64,000 bases of DNA from Marinomonas fungiae (GTDB taxonomy: Bacteria; Pseudomonadota; Gammaproteobacteria; Pseudomonadales; Marinomonadaceae): assembly GCF_001418205.1 (NCBI RefSeq), contig NZ_LIQF01000003.1:248001-312000 (forward strand). The letters run 5' to 3'. Below, piece by piece: positions 36,690 through 45,255 of the stretch (its first letter is position 1; every line of letters begins with the position of its first letter). The notes under the pieces were generated by a model. That model saw nothing but the letters and a program-made list of their open reading frames with translations, was not told the origin of the DNA and ran no database searches. Made by a program: the position numbers and the translations under genes.

Positions 36690-37403
36690 GTGCCGGAATG
36701 GATTTACATCTTGTTGTTAACGCTGATGGCTGGGCTTGCAATGCCACTAGGTGGTTGGTTAGCCACCATTGACTCAATACGTCCAAATTGGCTGGATGAG
36801 GAACTGCGCCACAGCATTACGGCTTTTGGTGGGGGCGCGTTACTGTCAGCGATTGCCTTGGTTTTGGTGCCGGAGGGAATTGAGCCATTTTCCATCATTA
36901 TAAGTGCGATCTTATTTCTTGTCGGCGGGATGCTTTTTATGCTGATCGACATTTATTTATATAAGCACAAAAGTGCCGCGGGCCAGTTGGTGGCAATGTT
37001 GTCTGACTTTATACCAGAGTCTATTGCCCTTGGTGCGTCTTTAGCACTTGGCAAGGGGTCGTCACTACTTCTGGCAAGTTTAATTGCAATGCAAAATCTC
37101 CCCGAAGGCTTCAATGCATTTCGGGAGCTTAAAGAATCAGGTCGTTTAACTGATCGTAAAATTCTACTTCTGTTTAGCTTGCTGGCCTTAAGTGGGCCTG
37201 CTGCAGGCTTGGCGGCGTATTATTGGCTGGCGCATTTTGAGGCTTTCATATCTGGCGTGATGTTGGTAGCTGCGGGTGGAATTTTATATGCAGTATTTCA
37301 AGATATTGCTCCCCAAGTGAAGCTTGAAAGGCATTGGGCGCCACCGCTAGGTGCTGTGATGGGCTTTGTGTTGGGCTTGGTTGGTTTTATGATGAATCAC
37401 TAA
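36690..37403 (+). CDS. ZIP-like metal transporter
   Basis: 237 aa, GTG start with gaggagg upstream. About seven to eight membrane helices. The helix-4 and helix-5 signatures of ZIP proteins are recognisable as DFIPESIALGASLALG and QNLPEGFNAF, but the usual His of HNxPEG is Gln here and the matching position before PES is an Asp-Phe pair, so metal binding may differ from classical zinc importers. The short His-rich loop of many ZIPs is missing. Stands alone between terminator and the BenE-like gene. Confidence 0.8.
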   Translation: MPEWIYILLLTLMAGLAMPLGGWLATIDSIRPNWLDEELRHSITAFGGGALLSAIALVLVPEGIEPFSIIISAILFLVGGMLFMLIDIYLYKHKSAAGQLVAMLSDFIPESIALGASLALGKGSSLLLASLIAMQNLPEGFNAFRELKESGRLTDRKILLLFSLLALSGPAAGLAAYYWLAHFEAFISGVMLVAAGGILYAVFQDIAPQVKLERHWAPPLGAVMGFVLGLVGFMMNH

Positions 37404-37474
37404 AACGATGCAAAAATAAAAATGTATACATTTTTGTTGATCTGTTAGGATTGGCTCATTAAAGGAGATATATA

Positions 37475-38641
37475 ATGAATAAAATCTTATCGGATATGAG
37501 TTTAAGTGCCGTAGTGGCCGGTTTTGTTGCGGTACTTATTGGTTTTGCAAGCTCAGTTGCCATTGTATTTCAGGCCGCTGATGCGGCGGGGGCTGACGAT
37601 GCGATGAAGGTGTCATGGATAATGGCACTTGGTCTTGGTATGGGGGCAACCTGCTTCTTTTTATCTTGGTGGTATAAAGCTCCTGTGATTACCGCTTGGT
37701 CAACTCCAGGCGCGGCATTGTTAGCGACGAGCCTGAATGAGGCCAGCTACGCGGAATCCATTGCAGTCTTTATGTTTGCCGGGGTGCTGGCGCTTGTCAT
37801 CGGTGTTACTGGCTTATTTGACCGACTGATGCGTTGGATTCCTTTACCGATTGCATGCGCAATGTTAGTTGGCGTACTGTTCAATTTTGGTGTTGCCATT
37901 TTCACTTCTTTGGAAGCTAGCCCTTGGTTAGTGTTAACTATGCTGTTGGCTTATCTTTTCAGTAAGTTAATTTTACCGCGTTATGCCGTTATTATTGTTT
38001 TAATTGCAGGCTTGGTGATGGTCTTAATAGAGCCACAAACCAACTTTTCTTCGATTCCGCTTACTATTGGTACGCTACAATGGGTTACGCCTGAGTGGAA
38101 TACCTCACTAATTTTAGGTGTTGGATTACCTTTATTTATTGTGACATTAACGTCTCAAAATATTCCAGGTGTTGCGGTGATGCGTGCCAGCCATTATCAG
38201 ACGCCTGTATCGAATATCATTTCATGGACTGGCATCAGTACGGTGCTTTTAGCGCCATTCGGCGGTTTCGCGTTCAATCTTGCCGCGATTACGGCTGCTA
38301 TTTGTAGTGGCGATGAATGTCATAAAGATCCTGCTAAACGTTATATTGCAGGCATGTCTGCTGGCGTCTTTTATATGCTGGCTGGCTTGGCGGGCGCATC
38401 GGTTGTTGGTTTGTTTGCAGTCTTTCCAAAGGCGATGATTGCTGCCTTAGCTGGGATTGCATTGCTTGGAACGATTGGTGCGAATCTAAAAGCTGCATTT
38501 GATAGCGATACTTACCGAGAGCCAGCGTTGATTACCTTCCTTACAACGGTATCTGGCGTTTCGTTTTTCGGAGTGGCCTCTGCGTTTTGGGGGATTTGTT
38601 TTGGTTCATTAGTGCTCATTATTCAGCGTATTAAGAAATGA
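37475..38641 (+). CDS. BenE-family transporter (benzoate/H+ symporter-like)
   Basis: 388 aa with about 12 membrane helices; N-terminus LSAVVAGFVAVLIGFASSVA and the block APVITAWSTPGAALLAT (KAPVITAWSTPGAAL) are family marks. Strong ribosome site aaaggagatatataATG. BenE proteins take up benzoate, but many relatives have unknown substrates and no benzoate catabolic gene is near, so the substrate is open. The stop overlaps the start of a GntR regulator by 4 bases (ATGA), indicating that the regulator controls this gene. Confidence 0.88.
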   Translation: MNKILSDMSLSAVVAGFVAVLIGFASSVAIVFQAADAAGADDAMKVSWIMALGLGMGATCFFLSWWYKAPVITAWSTPGAALLATSLNEASYAESIAVFMFAGVLALVIGVTGLFDRLMRWIPLPIACAMLVGVLFNFGVAIFTSLEASPWLVLTMLLAYLFSKLILPRYAVIIVLIAGLVMVLIEPQTNFSSIPLTIGTLQWVTPEWNTSLILGVGLPLFIVTLTSQNIPGVAVMRASHYQTPVSNIISWTGISTVLLAPFGGFAFNLAAITAAICSGDECHKDPAKRYIAGMSAGVFYMLAGLAGASVVGLFAVFPKAMIAALAGIALLGTIGANLKAAFDSDTYREPALITFLTTVSGVSFFGVASAFWGICFGSLVLIIQRIKK

Positions 38642-39261
38642 CAGAATTACTCGATCAATTGAAAGTTGACATTCTAAATGGACAATTAGAGCGAGGTTCA
38701 CCGTTAAGGCAGCAAGATCTTTCTGAGCGCTATGGTGTCAGTAGAATACCGATTCGCGACGCTATTGCAGTGCTAAAAAATCAAGGATGGTTGGTCGCAC
38801 ATGGGAAAGCAGGAGTAATGGTGCCTGAATTAAACTGGTGCGAAGCAGAAGACTTATATCAAATGCGTGCACTTTTAGAATGTCAGATATTAGAATATGC
38901 TATACCGAACATTTCCCATGAAGTTATAGGTAAGGCGCGAGACATAAATCTGCAGTTGAATAGTCTCTCTTTGAGCTTGGTTGAGCGTGGTCAATTAAAT
39001 TGGGAATTGCATGCTAGCTTGTATAAGGTAGCTAACAGACCCACTTTGTTTAATGTGGTAGCTATTCTCAACGAGCAAGTTCGCAGATATATGGGGTTTC
39101 AATATGGCCCTTTAAACTATCGCGATATCAGTCAAAACGAACACGAGCAGTTGCTAAATCACCTATCGGTAGGGGATTCCGAAAAGGCTATAGCTTTGTT
39201 ACATCGTCATATCGATGAGGCAGGTAAAGAGCTGGTGTCCTATTTGAAAGCAACGAGTTAA
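38638..39261 (+). CDS. GntR-family regulator, FadR (FCD) subfamily
   Basis: 207 aa. N-terminal winged helix (about 1-65) with RQQDLSERYGVSRIPIRDA, the GntR recognition helix. The C-terminal helical FCD ligand domain (about 70-200) keeps candidate metal ligands in NWELHASLYKVA and LLHRHIDEAGK. Overlaps the transporter gene by 4 bases, so it is co-transcribed and probably autoregulates the pair in response to the transported compound. FadR-subfamily proteins often bind small carboxylates, which fits BenE context. Confidence 0.9.
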   Translation: MTELLDQLKVDILNGQLERGSPLRQQDLSERYGVSRIPIRDAIAVLKNQGWLVAHGKAGVMVPELNWCEAEDLYQMRALLECQILEYAIPNISHEVIGKARDINLQLNSLSLSLVERGQLNWELHASLYKVANRPTLFNVVAILNEQVRRYMGFQYGPLNYRDISQNEHEQLLNHLSVGDSEKAIALLHRHIDEAGKELVSYLKATS

Positions 39262-39285
39262 TGAGATCAATGTAGGTCAAGCTAA

Positions 39286-40956
39286 GTGGATAAAGCACTT
39301 TTTCACAGAAACGCCTCACAGAATTCTACTATTTATGCAGGATTAACTGCATTAGTTGCGGACGAGTTTGAAAACTCAAGAGTGTCGATTCGCCAAATGT
39401 TACAGGGCTTAGGTGTTCAGAACGTTGATCAAACAGCCAGTGGCAAAGGTGTATTAGAATCCTGTCGGGCTCGACGTTATGACATTATTTTGTGTGACTT
39501 CCGCTTAACCGGCGGAAAAAATGGCCAGCAGGTCCTGGAAGAATTGCGTGAGTTGAAGCTACTCAAGCCAACAAATATTTTTATTATTGTTTCCGCTGAA
39601 ACCAGCCGAGATGTAGTAATGGGGATTATGGAGTCCCAGCCTGATGAGTATCTTTCTAAGCCTTTTACGCAGGCTGTGCTCGCGCGCCGTTTAGAACGGC
39701 AATTCCTACAGACTCAAGCGCTCGCCAAAATGAAGGAAAACCAAGCAAAGGGTCGTTATTCTCAGTTAATTCAAGCTTGTATTGAACATATTCAAGAAGA
39801 AGGTCGCTATACCCCTTGGTGTAAGCGTACCTTGGTAGATGCCTATTTGGCGACCCAACAATTCGACCAAGTTGAGCAGTTATGTCAGGCCGAGCTGAGT
39901 GTTCGAGATCTAGATTGGGCCTTGTTGGGCCTCGCCAAAAAAGAAGCTGCGCAGGGGCATAACGATGCAGCAATCGTCATACTTGAAAAATTATTACGCC
40001 TGTTTCCTCAAACAATTAATGCTTATGATTTGATGGCTAAATGTCTAGAAGACTCAGGTCGACTAGAGGAAGCGCAATCGGTATTAGATGACGCCATTAA
40101 GATTTCACCAAGGATTCATAAGCGCCAGAAACATATGGCCACAGTTAGTATGGCTAATGGTGATACTCAAAGCGCTCTTAAAGCCAGTCAGCAAACGGTT
40201 CGTCTTGGCATTAATTCTATTCATGAGAACCCAGATGATTATATTCAATTGGTGGATATCGTTGCTGAGTCGGCCGACTCTGTTGAAAGTAGCGTCGATC
40301 GAAAGCGATTGCTTAATGAGGCGAGTCAAGCATTGGCAATAGTCGGTAAGCGTTTCGCAGATGACGATTCGGTCAAGTTACGAAAATCACTAGCTGAAAG
40401 TCGTTTTCACGCAGCTCAAGGCCAAAAGAAAGAAGCTCAAAATGCGCTAACCAATGCTAAACAAATCGCAGCGGAGATGGAAGGCGGACTTCCTCCGGAT
40501 TTAGTCGTTGAGTATGGTAAAACGCTCTACAATGCTGGTGAGCATGAACAGGCTGAATCGATTTTAGCCTCATTAGTAAATGACCAAAACAGCAGTGCTC
40601 ATTTAAAGCAGCTGGCGGCTGATTTCTTGGATGAGCCTGTCAGCTCAGGTGCCAAAGCACAAGCTAAGGCGCTTAATAAAGATGGCCTAGCGAGTTATGC
40701 TAAAAAAGAATATTTAGAGGCAATTGAGCAATTCAAAACGGCGCTAAATTATTCTCCAAGACACCCAGGATTGAATCTTAATTTGGTCCAAACCTGCCTT
40801 AAATTAATGGAGGCAAAGGGAGAAGAGGCCTATTTAGTAGCAGAGTGCGTACAAGCGTTTCAACGCCTACGTCATGTCTCTCCTGCACATAAGCAGCACA
40901 AGCGACTTATCTCTTTGAAAGAATATCTTGTCAAGCATTACAACGTTACATTCTAG
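39286..40956 (+). CDS. Receiver-TPR signalling protein, copy 1
   Basis: 556 aa, GTG start. N-terminal receiver domain (about 20-145) with acidic pair D26-E27, phospho-acceptor D71 in IILCDFRLTGGKNG, Ser in IIVSAETS and K125 in EYLSKPF. The remainder is helical with TPR-type repeats (clear copies about 225-290 and 455-490, for example AIVILEKLLRLFPQTINAYD), no DNA-binding domain, so output is likely by protein contact. A small kinase-like gene follows 12 bases after the stop. It is a clear paralogue of the protein encoded at 42371-43585 on the opposite strand. Confidence 0.88.
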   Translation: MDKALFHRNASQNSTIYAGLTALVADEFENSRVSIRQMLQGLGVQNVDQTASGKGVLESCRARRYDIILCDFRLTGGKNGQQVLEELRELKLLKPTNIFIIVSAETSRDVVMGIMESQPDEYLSKPFTQAVLARRLERQFLQTQALAKMKENQAKGRYSQLIQACIEHIQEEGRYTPWCKRTLVDAYLATQQFDQVEQLCQAELSVRDLDWALLGLAKKEAAQGHNDAAIVILEKLLRLFPQTINAYDLMAKCLEDSGRLEEAQSVLDDAIKISPRIHKRQKHMATVSMANGDTQSALKASQQTVRLGINSIHENPDDYIQLVDIVAESADSVESSVDRKRLLNEASQALAIVGKRFADDDSVKLRKSLAESRFHAAQGQKKEAQNALTNAKQIAAEMEGGLPPDLVVEYGKTLYNAGEHEQAESILASLVNDQNSSAHLKQLAADFLDEPVSSGAKAQAKALNKDGLASYAKKEYLEAIEQFKTALNYSPRHPGLNLNLVQTCLKLMEAKGEEAYLVAECVQAFQRLRHVSPAHKQHKRLISLKEYLVKHYNVTF

Positions 40957-40968
40957 GAGCACGCTAGT

Positions 40969-41652
40969 ATGCCTAAGGAAAATCCACTGCACTTTAAAAA
41001 TGTCATCAGCGCATCGGTACAAGATATGCGTAATTCACTTGGCCAGGTGTTGTATAAGTTGGACACATTGATGGCACAGCATCTCAAGGATGAAGAAAAA
41101 TACGACTTAGTCGATGCGCAGTATGAAATCGTGCGGATGCAAAACGTGATTAATCAGCTACATGGCTTGTATTTGATTGAAACCGATGCATTAACGGTAC
41201 AAATGCAAGACTCTTATGTACTTGAGCTACTAGAAGATACCTTGGCTAGCTTTGAAGCATTGTTAGAAAATAAGCAAATTGACGTTGAAGTGTCTGGTGA
41301 GGATATTAGCTGGTACTTGGATCCGCATTTAATTGGCTCAATTTTACAAATTATTCTGCTTAACGCCATTCGTTATACCAAAGATAAGATCCAAATTAGT
41401 TTAGAACGACAGGATCATGGCTTGATGATTTCTGTGATAGACAATGGTAAAGGCTATCCTGATTCTGTTTTGGAAAGTTTTAATGCATTGGTATCAGGAG
41501 AAGTCATTACTGGTGTTTCTGGACAAAATGCTGGATGGTTATATTGCGAGAAGATCGCTAAGCAGCATAAAAATCAAGGTAGAGTCGGTTTCACGAGGCT
41601 AGGAAATGATCCAGTTACTGGTGGTGGGCGAATCGACTTGTATATTCCCTGA
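40969..41652 (+). CDS. Small histidine-kinase-like ATPase lacking the phospho-acceptor His, copy 1
   Basis: 227 aa, no membrane segment and no sensor domain. N-terminal helical region with VQDMRNSLGQVLYKLD, aligned to IHESKNQLGSLLYQLE of the paralogue at 41707-42366; the histidine there is Q18 here. The GHKL ATP-binding domain retains the N box LLNAIRYTKDK, G1 VIDNGKGYP and a loose G2 region near SGQNAGWLYCEK. It may therefore bind ATP without autophosphorylating, or act as a regulator or phosphatase. Starts 12 bases after the receiver-TPR gene with ribosome site aggag. Confidence 0.85.
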   Translation: MPKENPLHFKNVISASVQDMRNSLGQVLYKLDTLMAQHLKDEEKYDLVDAQYEIVRMQNVINQLHGLYLIETDALTVQMQDSYVLELLEDTLASFEALLENKQIDVEVSGEDISWYLDPHLIGSILQIILLNAIRYTKDKIQISLERQDHGLMISVIDNGKGYPDSVLESFNALVSGEVITGVSGQNAGWLYCEKIAKQHKNQGRVGFTRLGNDPVTGGGRIDLYIP

Positions 41653-41657
41653 TTTGG

Positions 41658-41689
41658 AAAGCCCAGAAAACAAAGTTTGTCAGGGCTTT
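41658..41689. terminator. Hairpin between the two convergent kinase-like genes
   Basis: Outer arms aaagccc / gggcttt and inner arms aaac / gttt form a two-part hairpin in the 54-base gap between convergent genes. The following T-runs are short, so efficiency is uncertain. Confidence 0.4.
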
Positions 41690-41706
41690 AGCGAGAATGG
41701 TTCTTG

Positions 41707-42366
41707 CTATTGAGGAATATAAATAGCCAGTTTTGCACCACCTAAGCGCTCTGACTTGAGCTTTTTAATGACACCTTTACGATCTTCGATAGAGTGGGCT
41801 TCAGCAGAGAGCTCAGCAAAATATAATCCAAGTCCCGTATTTGTAGTGAACAACATATCATCTACTTTTTCGTCATTGGCTGTAAAGCCTTTGCCATCAT
41901 CTTCAATCGATATGATTAGGTAAGAGTCTTCCATGGTTGCATTGATCTCGATTTTTGACTTGGCGAAGCGCAATGCGTTGTACACAGCAGTGCTGACGAC
42001 TGCCGTCATTAATCGCTCATCAAAAACAGCCGTTAACATGTCATCCGCTTTATAAGTTAACGACAGCTCTTTCGCCATAGCTGAAGGTTTGAGAGCAAAG
42101 ACTTGGTCATCTAGAAATTCTTCTAATGCATGTGAGTCATAATTAACATCGTAGCCGTCAGACGCCAATCGATAAAGGTATAGATATTCAACCCATTCAT
42201 CATTCAGCTGTTTCATGCCTTCTTCGATTTTAGTTAGGGTTTTCTTCCCCTCAGAGCCTAACTCAAGACGCTTTAATGCTTCTAATTGATAGAGGAGGGA
42301 ACCAAGCTGATTTTTGCTCTCATGTATTGCACTGGCTAGAATAGTAGTTAGTTCAATTTTCTGCAT
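41707..42366 (-). CDS. Small soluble histidine kinase-like protein, copy 2
   Basis: 219 aa, no membrane or sensor domain. Phospho-acceptor candidate H15 in AIHESKNQLG (H-E-x-K-N form seen in chemotaxis-type and phytochrome-type dimerisation helices). ATP domain: VYNALRFAKSK (N box), IEDDGKGFT (G1) and TNTGLGLYFA (G2), all intact, and a C-terminus AKLAIYIPQ similar to the other copy. Ends the minus-strand run pilin-pilB-pilC-pilD-coaE-yacG-receiver-TPR; 4 bases separate it from the receiver-TPR gene, so the two are surely co-translated partners. Confidence 0.87.
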   Translation of the reverse strand: MQKIELTTILASAIHESKNQLGSLLYQLEALKRLELGSEGKKTLTKIEEGMKQLNDEWVEYLYLYRLASDGYDVNYDSHALEEFLDDQVFALKPSAMAKELSLTYKADDMLTAVFDERLMTAVVSTAVYNALRFAKSKIEINATMEDSYLIISIEDDGKGFTANDEKVDDMLFTTNTGLGLYFAELSAEAHSIEDRKGVIKKLKSERLGGAKLAIYIPQ

Positions 42367-42370
42367 AGGG

Positions 42371-43585
42371 TTACTTTAAACTCTTGATCTGGTCTATTCG
42401 TCTTTTTGACGTTGCGGATAGGGGCGCAGCTTGACCTGATTCGATGTCGTGGTTTAAGACTTCTTCAATTTGATTCATGGTTTTCTTGTCCCCCAATGCT
42501 GAGTATAGCTCCATTTCTAACAAATAAGCTTCGCTACGCACTTCTGGAGAATTGAAAAAATTTTGGTGAACTTTACTAAGGGTGGTTTGAAAATTGTCTA
42601 CTTGTCGACTCGGGATTTCACCTTCCCGAGCCAATGCAACGATTGAGGCCATATGCTGTAAGTAAACTTCTGCTTCATTAAAACAAGAGTGTTTAGCAAG
42701 GAACACTGCACGGCGAAAGGACATCTCAGCCATTAGGTTATCATTAACTTCCAAGCTCAATTTACCTAGCTCTATTTGACGCATTAGGTTTTTGGGTGAG
42801 CGGCTAACGGCATCCACTAAAACTGCTTGAGCTGAGTCAAGCTCGCCTTTTTTAACTAATGTTTTGGCTAGCCAATCGTAAGCGCTAACAAAAAACTTGT
42901 TATCTAGTGTCAGTTGGCGAAATTTTGCTTCTGCTTTATCGATATTGTTCAAGAAATAATGGCATTTAGCTTCACCGAACACTGCCCAAGGCATCTTAGA
43001 GTCCTTGCGACTTTCGACAAAAACATCAAGTGCTTCTTGATAGCGTTCTAAACTGATCAAAGCATCACCGATAATACGCTGGCAACGACTTTGTAAAGCA
43101 GGGTGTTTGTTGGCTACGACTTTTGCTTCTTGGATGGCGGTATCGTAATCATTGGCATCTAATGCTTTATTAACTTTGATCAGCAGCTCTTTATTTTCCA
43201 TCAATTTTAACAATCGACGCTCAAGCATGGCTTGAGAAAAGGGTTTGGTAATGTAACCATCTGGGGCGTATTCAATAGCTCCCATCACCATCTCTGTTGA
43301 TGTTTCGGCGGTAACCATTAGATAGGTTGATGTGTTTGGAATGAGATGAGAATGACGTACTTCTTCCAACAGTTGTTGACCATCTTTACCATTGCCTAAA
43401 TTGTAGTCTGATAAGATGACGTCATAGGAATGAGAGCGTAATAACTCGATAGCGCTTTCCGCTTTCATAGCAATCTCTATGGATTTAAAACCAAAATCAT
43501 TCAGCATTTTTTTCTGCATGATTCGAGCTTCAGCCATGTCTTCTATCAGTAATGCCTTTTTATCTGAAAAGTTTGGCTTATTCAT
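42371..43585 (-). CDS. Receiver-TPR signalling protein, copy 2
   Basis: 404 aa. Receiver domain (about 8-130) with E15-D16, phospho-acceptor D60 in VILSDYNLGNGKDG, Thr in MVTAETSTE and K114 in GYITKPFSQ. The rest consists of TPR-like helical repeats (about 140-400; for example ALISLERYQEALDVFVESR). Shares with copy 1 the blocks GKDGQQLLEE / GKNGQQVLEE, ETSTEMVMG / ETSRDVVMG and KPFSQAMLERRL / KPFTQAVLARRL. Shorter than copy 1 by about 150 residues in the repeat region. Starts 21 bases after yacG, so it probably belongs to the pilus-coaE transcript. Confidence 0.88.
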   Translation of the reverse strand: MNKPNFSDKKALLIEDMAEARIMQKKMLNDFGFKSIEIAMKAESAIELLRSHSYDVILSDYNLGNGKDGQQLLEEVRHSHLIPNTSTYLMVTAETSTEMVMGAIEYAPDGYITKPFSQAMLERRLLKLMENKELLIKVNKALDANDYDTAIQEAKVVANKHPALQSRCQRIIGDALISLERYQEALDVFVESRKDSKMPWAVFGEAKCHYFLNNIDKAEAKFRQLTLDNKFFVSAYDWLAKTLVKKGELDSAQAVLVDAVSRSPKNLMRQIELGKLSLEVNDNLMAEMSFRRAVFLAKHSCFNEAEVYLQHMASIVALAREGEIPSRQVDNFQTTLSKVHQNFFNSPEVRSEAYLLEMELYSALGDKKTMNQIEEVLNHDIESGQAAPLSATSKRRIDQIKSLK

Positions 43586-43606
43586 CCAGGTTCCATCTCT
43601 CTTATA

Positions 43607-43822
43607 CTAAAGGAACGATTTATTCGGGTTTGCAACAAGGTCATCAGAGAAAATCTCATCCTCTTCTGAGCTTTGTTGGGGAATGCTATAGCTTTCACTA
43701 GCCCACTCACCCAAGTCAATAAGCTTACAGCGTGCACTGCAAAAAGGTCGATCTTTGTTCTCAGTAGACCATGGAGTCTTTGTGCCACAAGTAGGGCAGG
43801 CAATCAGTGTTTTATTTTCCAT
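43607..43822 (-). CDS. yacG: DNA gyrase inhibitor YacG
   Basis: 71 aa zinc protein. Zinc ligands C9, C12, C28 and C32 (CPTC and CSARC) with the family block [18 protein letters not shown] following and an acidic tail. E. coli YacG binds GyrB and inhibits gyrase. Follows coaE by 6 bases as in enteric and Pseudomonas genomes. A second open frame overlapping it on the same strand (43582-43803) is a shadow. Confidence 0.95.
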   Translation of the reverse strand: MENKTLIACPTCGTKTPWSTENKDRPFCSARCKLIDLGEWASESYSIPQQSSEEDEIFSDDLVANPNKSFL

Positions 43823-43828
43823 TAATTT

Positions 43829-44446
43829 TTAGGATAGCAAGGTTTGTAATTTATTGTGAATTTGTACGACTTTAACACTCAAATCCGCGCTGTTACTAGT
43901 ATTTTCCAAGATAAAATCTGCTTTGCTACAGCGAGCCTCATTACTTAATTGCGTATCTAAAATCCGTTCTACTTGCTCTTGAGTGTTATGATCACGCTGC
44001 ATCACTCGTTCAATCTGTAACTCTCTTGGGACACTGATGGCAATTGTATAGTCACAGAGCGTATTTTGTCCTGTTTCAAACAACAAGGGATGCACCAATA
44101 GAGCGTAAAGGCCTGACATATTATCGATGTGTTCCATCATGCGCTTGCGAATAGCTGGGTGTGTGATGGATTCAAGTATTTTACGTTGCTCAGGGTCGGA
44201 GAACACAATCGTTCTGAGGTTGGCACGGTTCAACTCGCCGTTCTCTTTTACAACTTCTTGTCCAAAATGATTGATGATTTGCTGCAAGCAGTCCTCACCA
44301 GGTTGCACCACTTCTCGCGCAACGTCATCAGCATCAATATATTGGATGTTAAGCTCATGAAACAGCTTTGCAACCGTACTTTTTCCAGAACCAATGCCGC
44401 CTGTTAGGCCAATCAGCTTGATATGGATTGTGTGATTTTTGATCAA
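43829..44446 (-). CDS. coaE: Dephospho-CoA kinase
   Basis: 205 aa. Last step of CoA synthesis: phosphorylates dephospho-CoA at the 3' hydroxyl. P-loop GGIGSGKST spans residues 16-24; DADDVAREVVQPG and HPAIRKRM and LVHPLLFETG are the family blocks. No ATG lies near the start; TTG at 44446 (overlapping the pilD stop, agga upstream) gives the right N-terminus. Order pilBCD-coaE-yacG is as in Pseudomonas. Confidence 0.95.
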   Translation of the reverse strand: MIKNHTIHIKLIGLTGGIGSGKSTVAKLFHELNIQYIDADDVAREVVQPGEDCLQQIINHFGQEVVKENGELNRANLRTIVFSDPEQRKILESITHPAIRKRMMEHIDNMSGLYALLVHPLLFETGQNTLCDYTIAISVPRELQIERVMQRDHNTQEQVERILDTQLSNEARCSKADFILENTSNSADLSVKVVQIHNKLQTLLS

Positions 44447-45255
44447 AGATAATATCCTGAATAAAAGTAGCTGAGCGCAGCGACAATTAAATATGGCCCA
44501 AACGGGATTTTATTATCTTTGATTTTACCTGTTAATAGGGCGCCAACAATACCTAATAGAGACGCTATTAGCATGATAGCAATCAAAGATGTTCCACCCA
44601 GCCAATACACTAAAACTGCTAAAAGTTTGGCATCACCTAAACCAATGGCTTCTATCTTTTTCAATTTAAGAAAAACATAACGCATAAAGTAAATGAAGAA
44701 GTATGCAAACAGGCCTGCACTGACATTCTCTAAAATCTGACTTTGATCAGAAAGATGGAATAACCCAGTTGCACAACAAAGAACGACGAAGCTGCACTCG
44801 TCAGGTAGCCAGTAGCGCTCAGCATCGATAATCATTGCACATATTAGAGCCGACATTAAAACGCCTAGAAGGATCCATTCTTGCAGACTAAGATTTAACC
44901 AATATAAAGGCGCTAAAAGTACAGCAGTTGTGACCTCGATTAATGGATAACGAAGTGCAATATGACTGTGACAATGTCGACAGCGCCCCCGTTGTAACAA
45001 GTAGCTCAGTAAAGGAATTAATTCTAAAGGTCCAAGCGTGTGTTTGCAGTGACTGCAGATCGACCGGCCTTTGCTAAACTTTAACGGCTCTGGCTCGTAG
45101 TAAGGCAACTCTAGAAACTCATGAGCCTCCTTACGCCATTCGTATTCAGCAAACAGTTGCCAGCGATAAGTGATGGCGGTAAGGGTGCTGCCAATACACA
45201 GTAATAAAAGCAGATACAGCAGAAAATAAAAGTCAAAATCCAAGAGCATTGGCAT
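44443..45255 (-). CDS. pilD: Type IV prepilin peptidase/N-methyltransferase
   Basis: 270 aa, about eight membrane segments. Zinc-type cysteine pairs C67/C70 and C92/C95 in the cytoplasmic loop; the two catalytic aspartates of GXGD aspartyl proteases are D144 in MIIDAERYWLPD and D208 in IGLGDAKLL. Cuts the leader of the pilin encoded at the head of this cluster at Gly/Phe and methylates the new N-terminus. Start overlaps the end of pilC by 23 bases; the stop overlaps coaE. Confidence 0.94.
   Translation of the reverse strand: MPMLLDFDFYFLLYLLLLLCIGSTLTAITYRWQLFAEYEWRKEAHEFLELPYYEPEPLKFSKGRSICSHCKHTLGPLELIPLLSYLLQRGRCRHCHSHIALRYPLIEVTTAVLLAPLYWLNLSLQEWILLGVLMSALICAMIIDAERYWLPDECSFVVLCCATGLFHLSDQSQILENVSAGLFAYFFIYFMRYVFLKLKKIEAIGLGDAKLLAVLVYWLGGTSLIAIMLIASLLGIVGALLTGKIKDNKIPFGPYLIVAALSYFYSGYYL

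Noticed and set aside
43582..43803. 73-codon open frame overlapping yacG on the same strand
   Set aside because: Out-of-frame shadow; yacG is supported by its four zinc cysteines.
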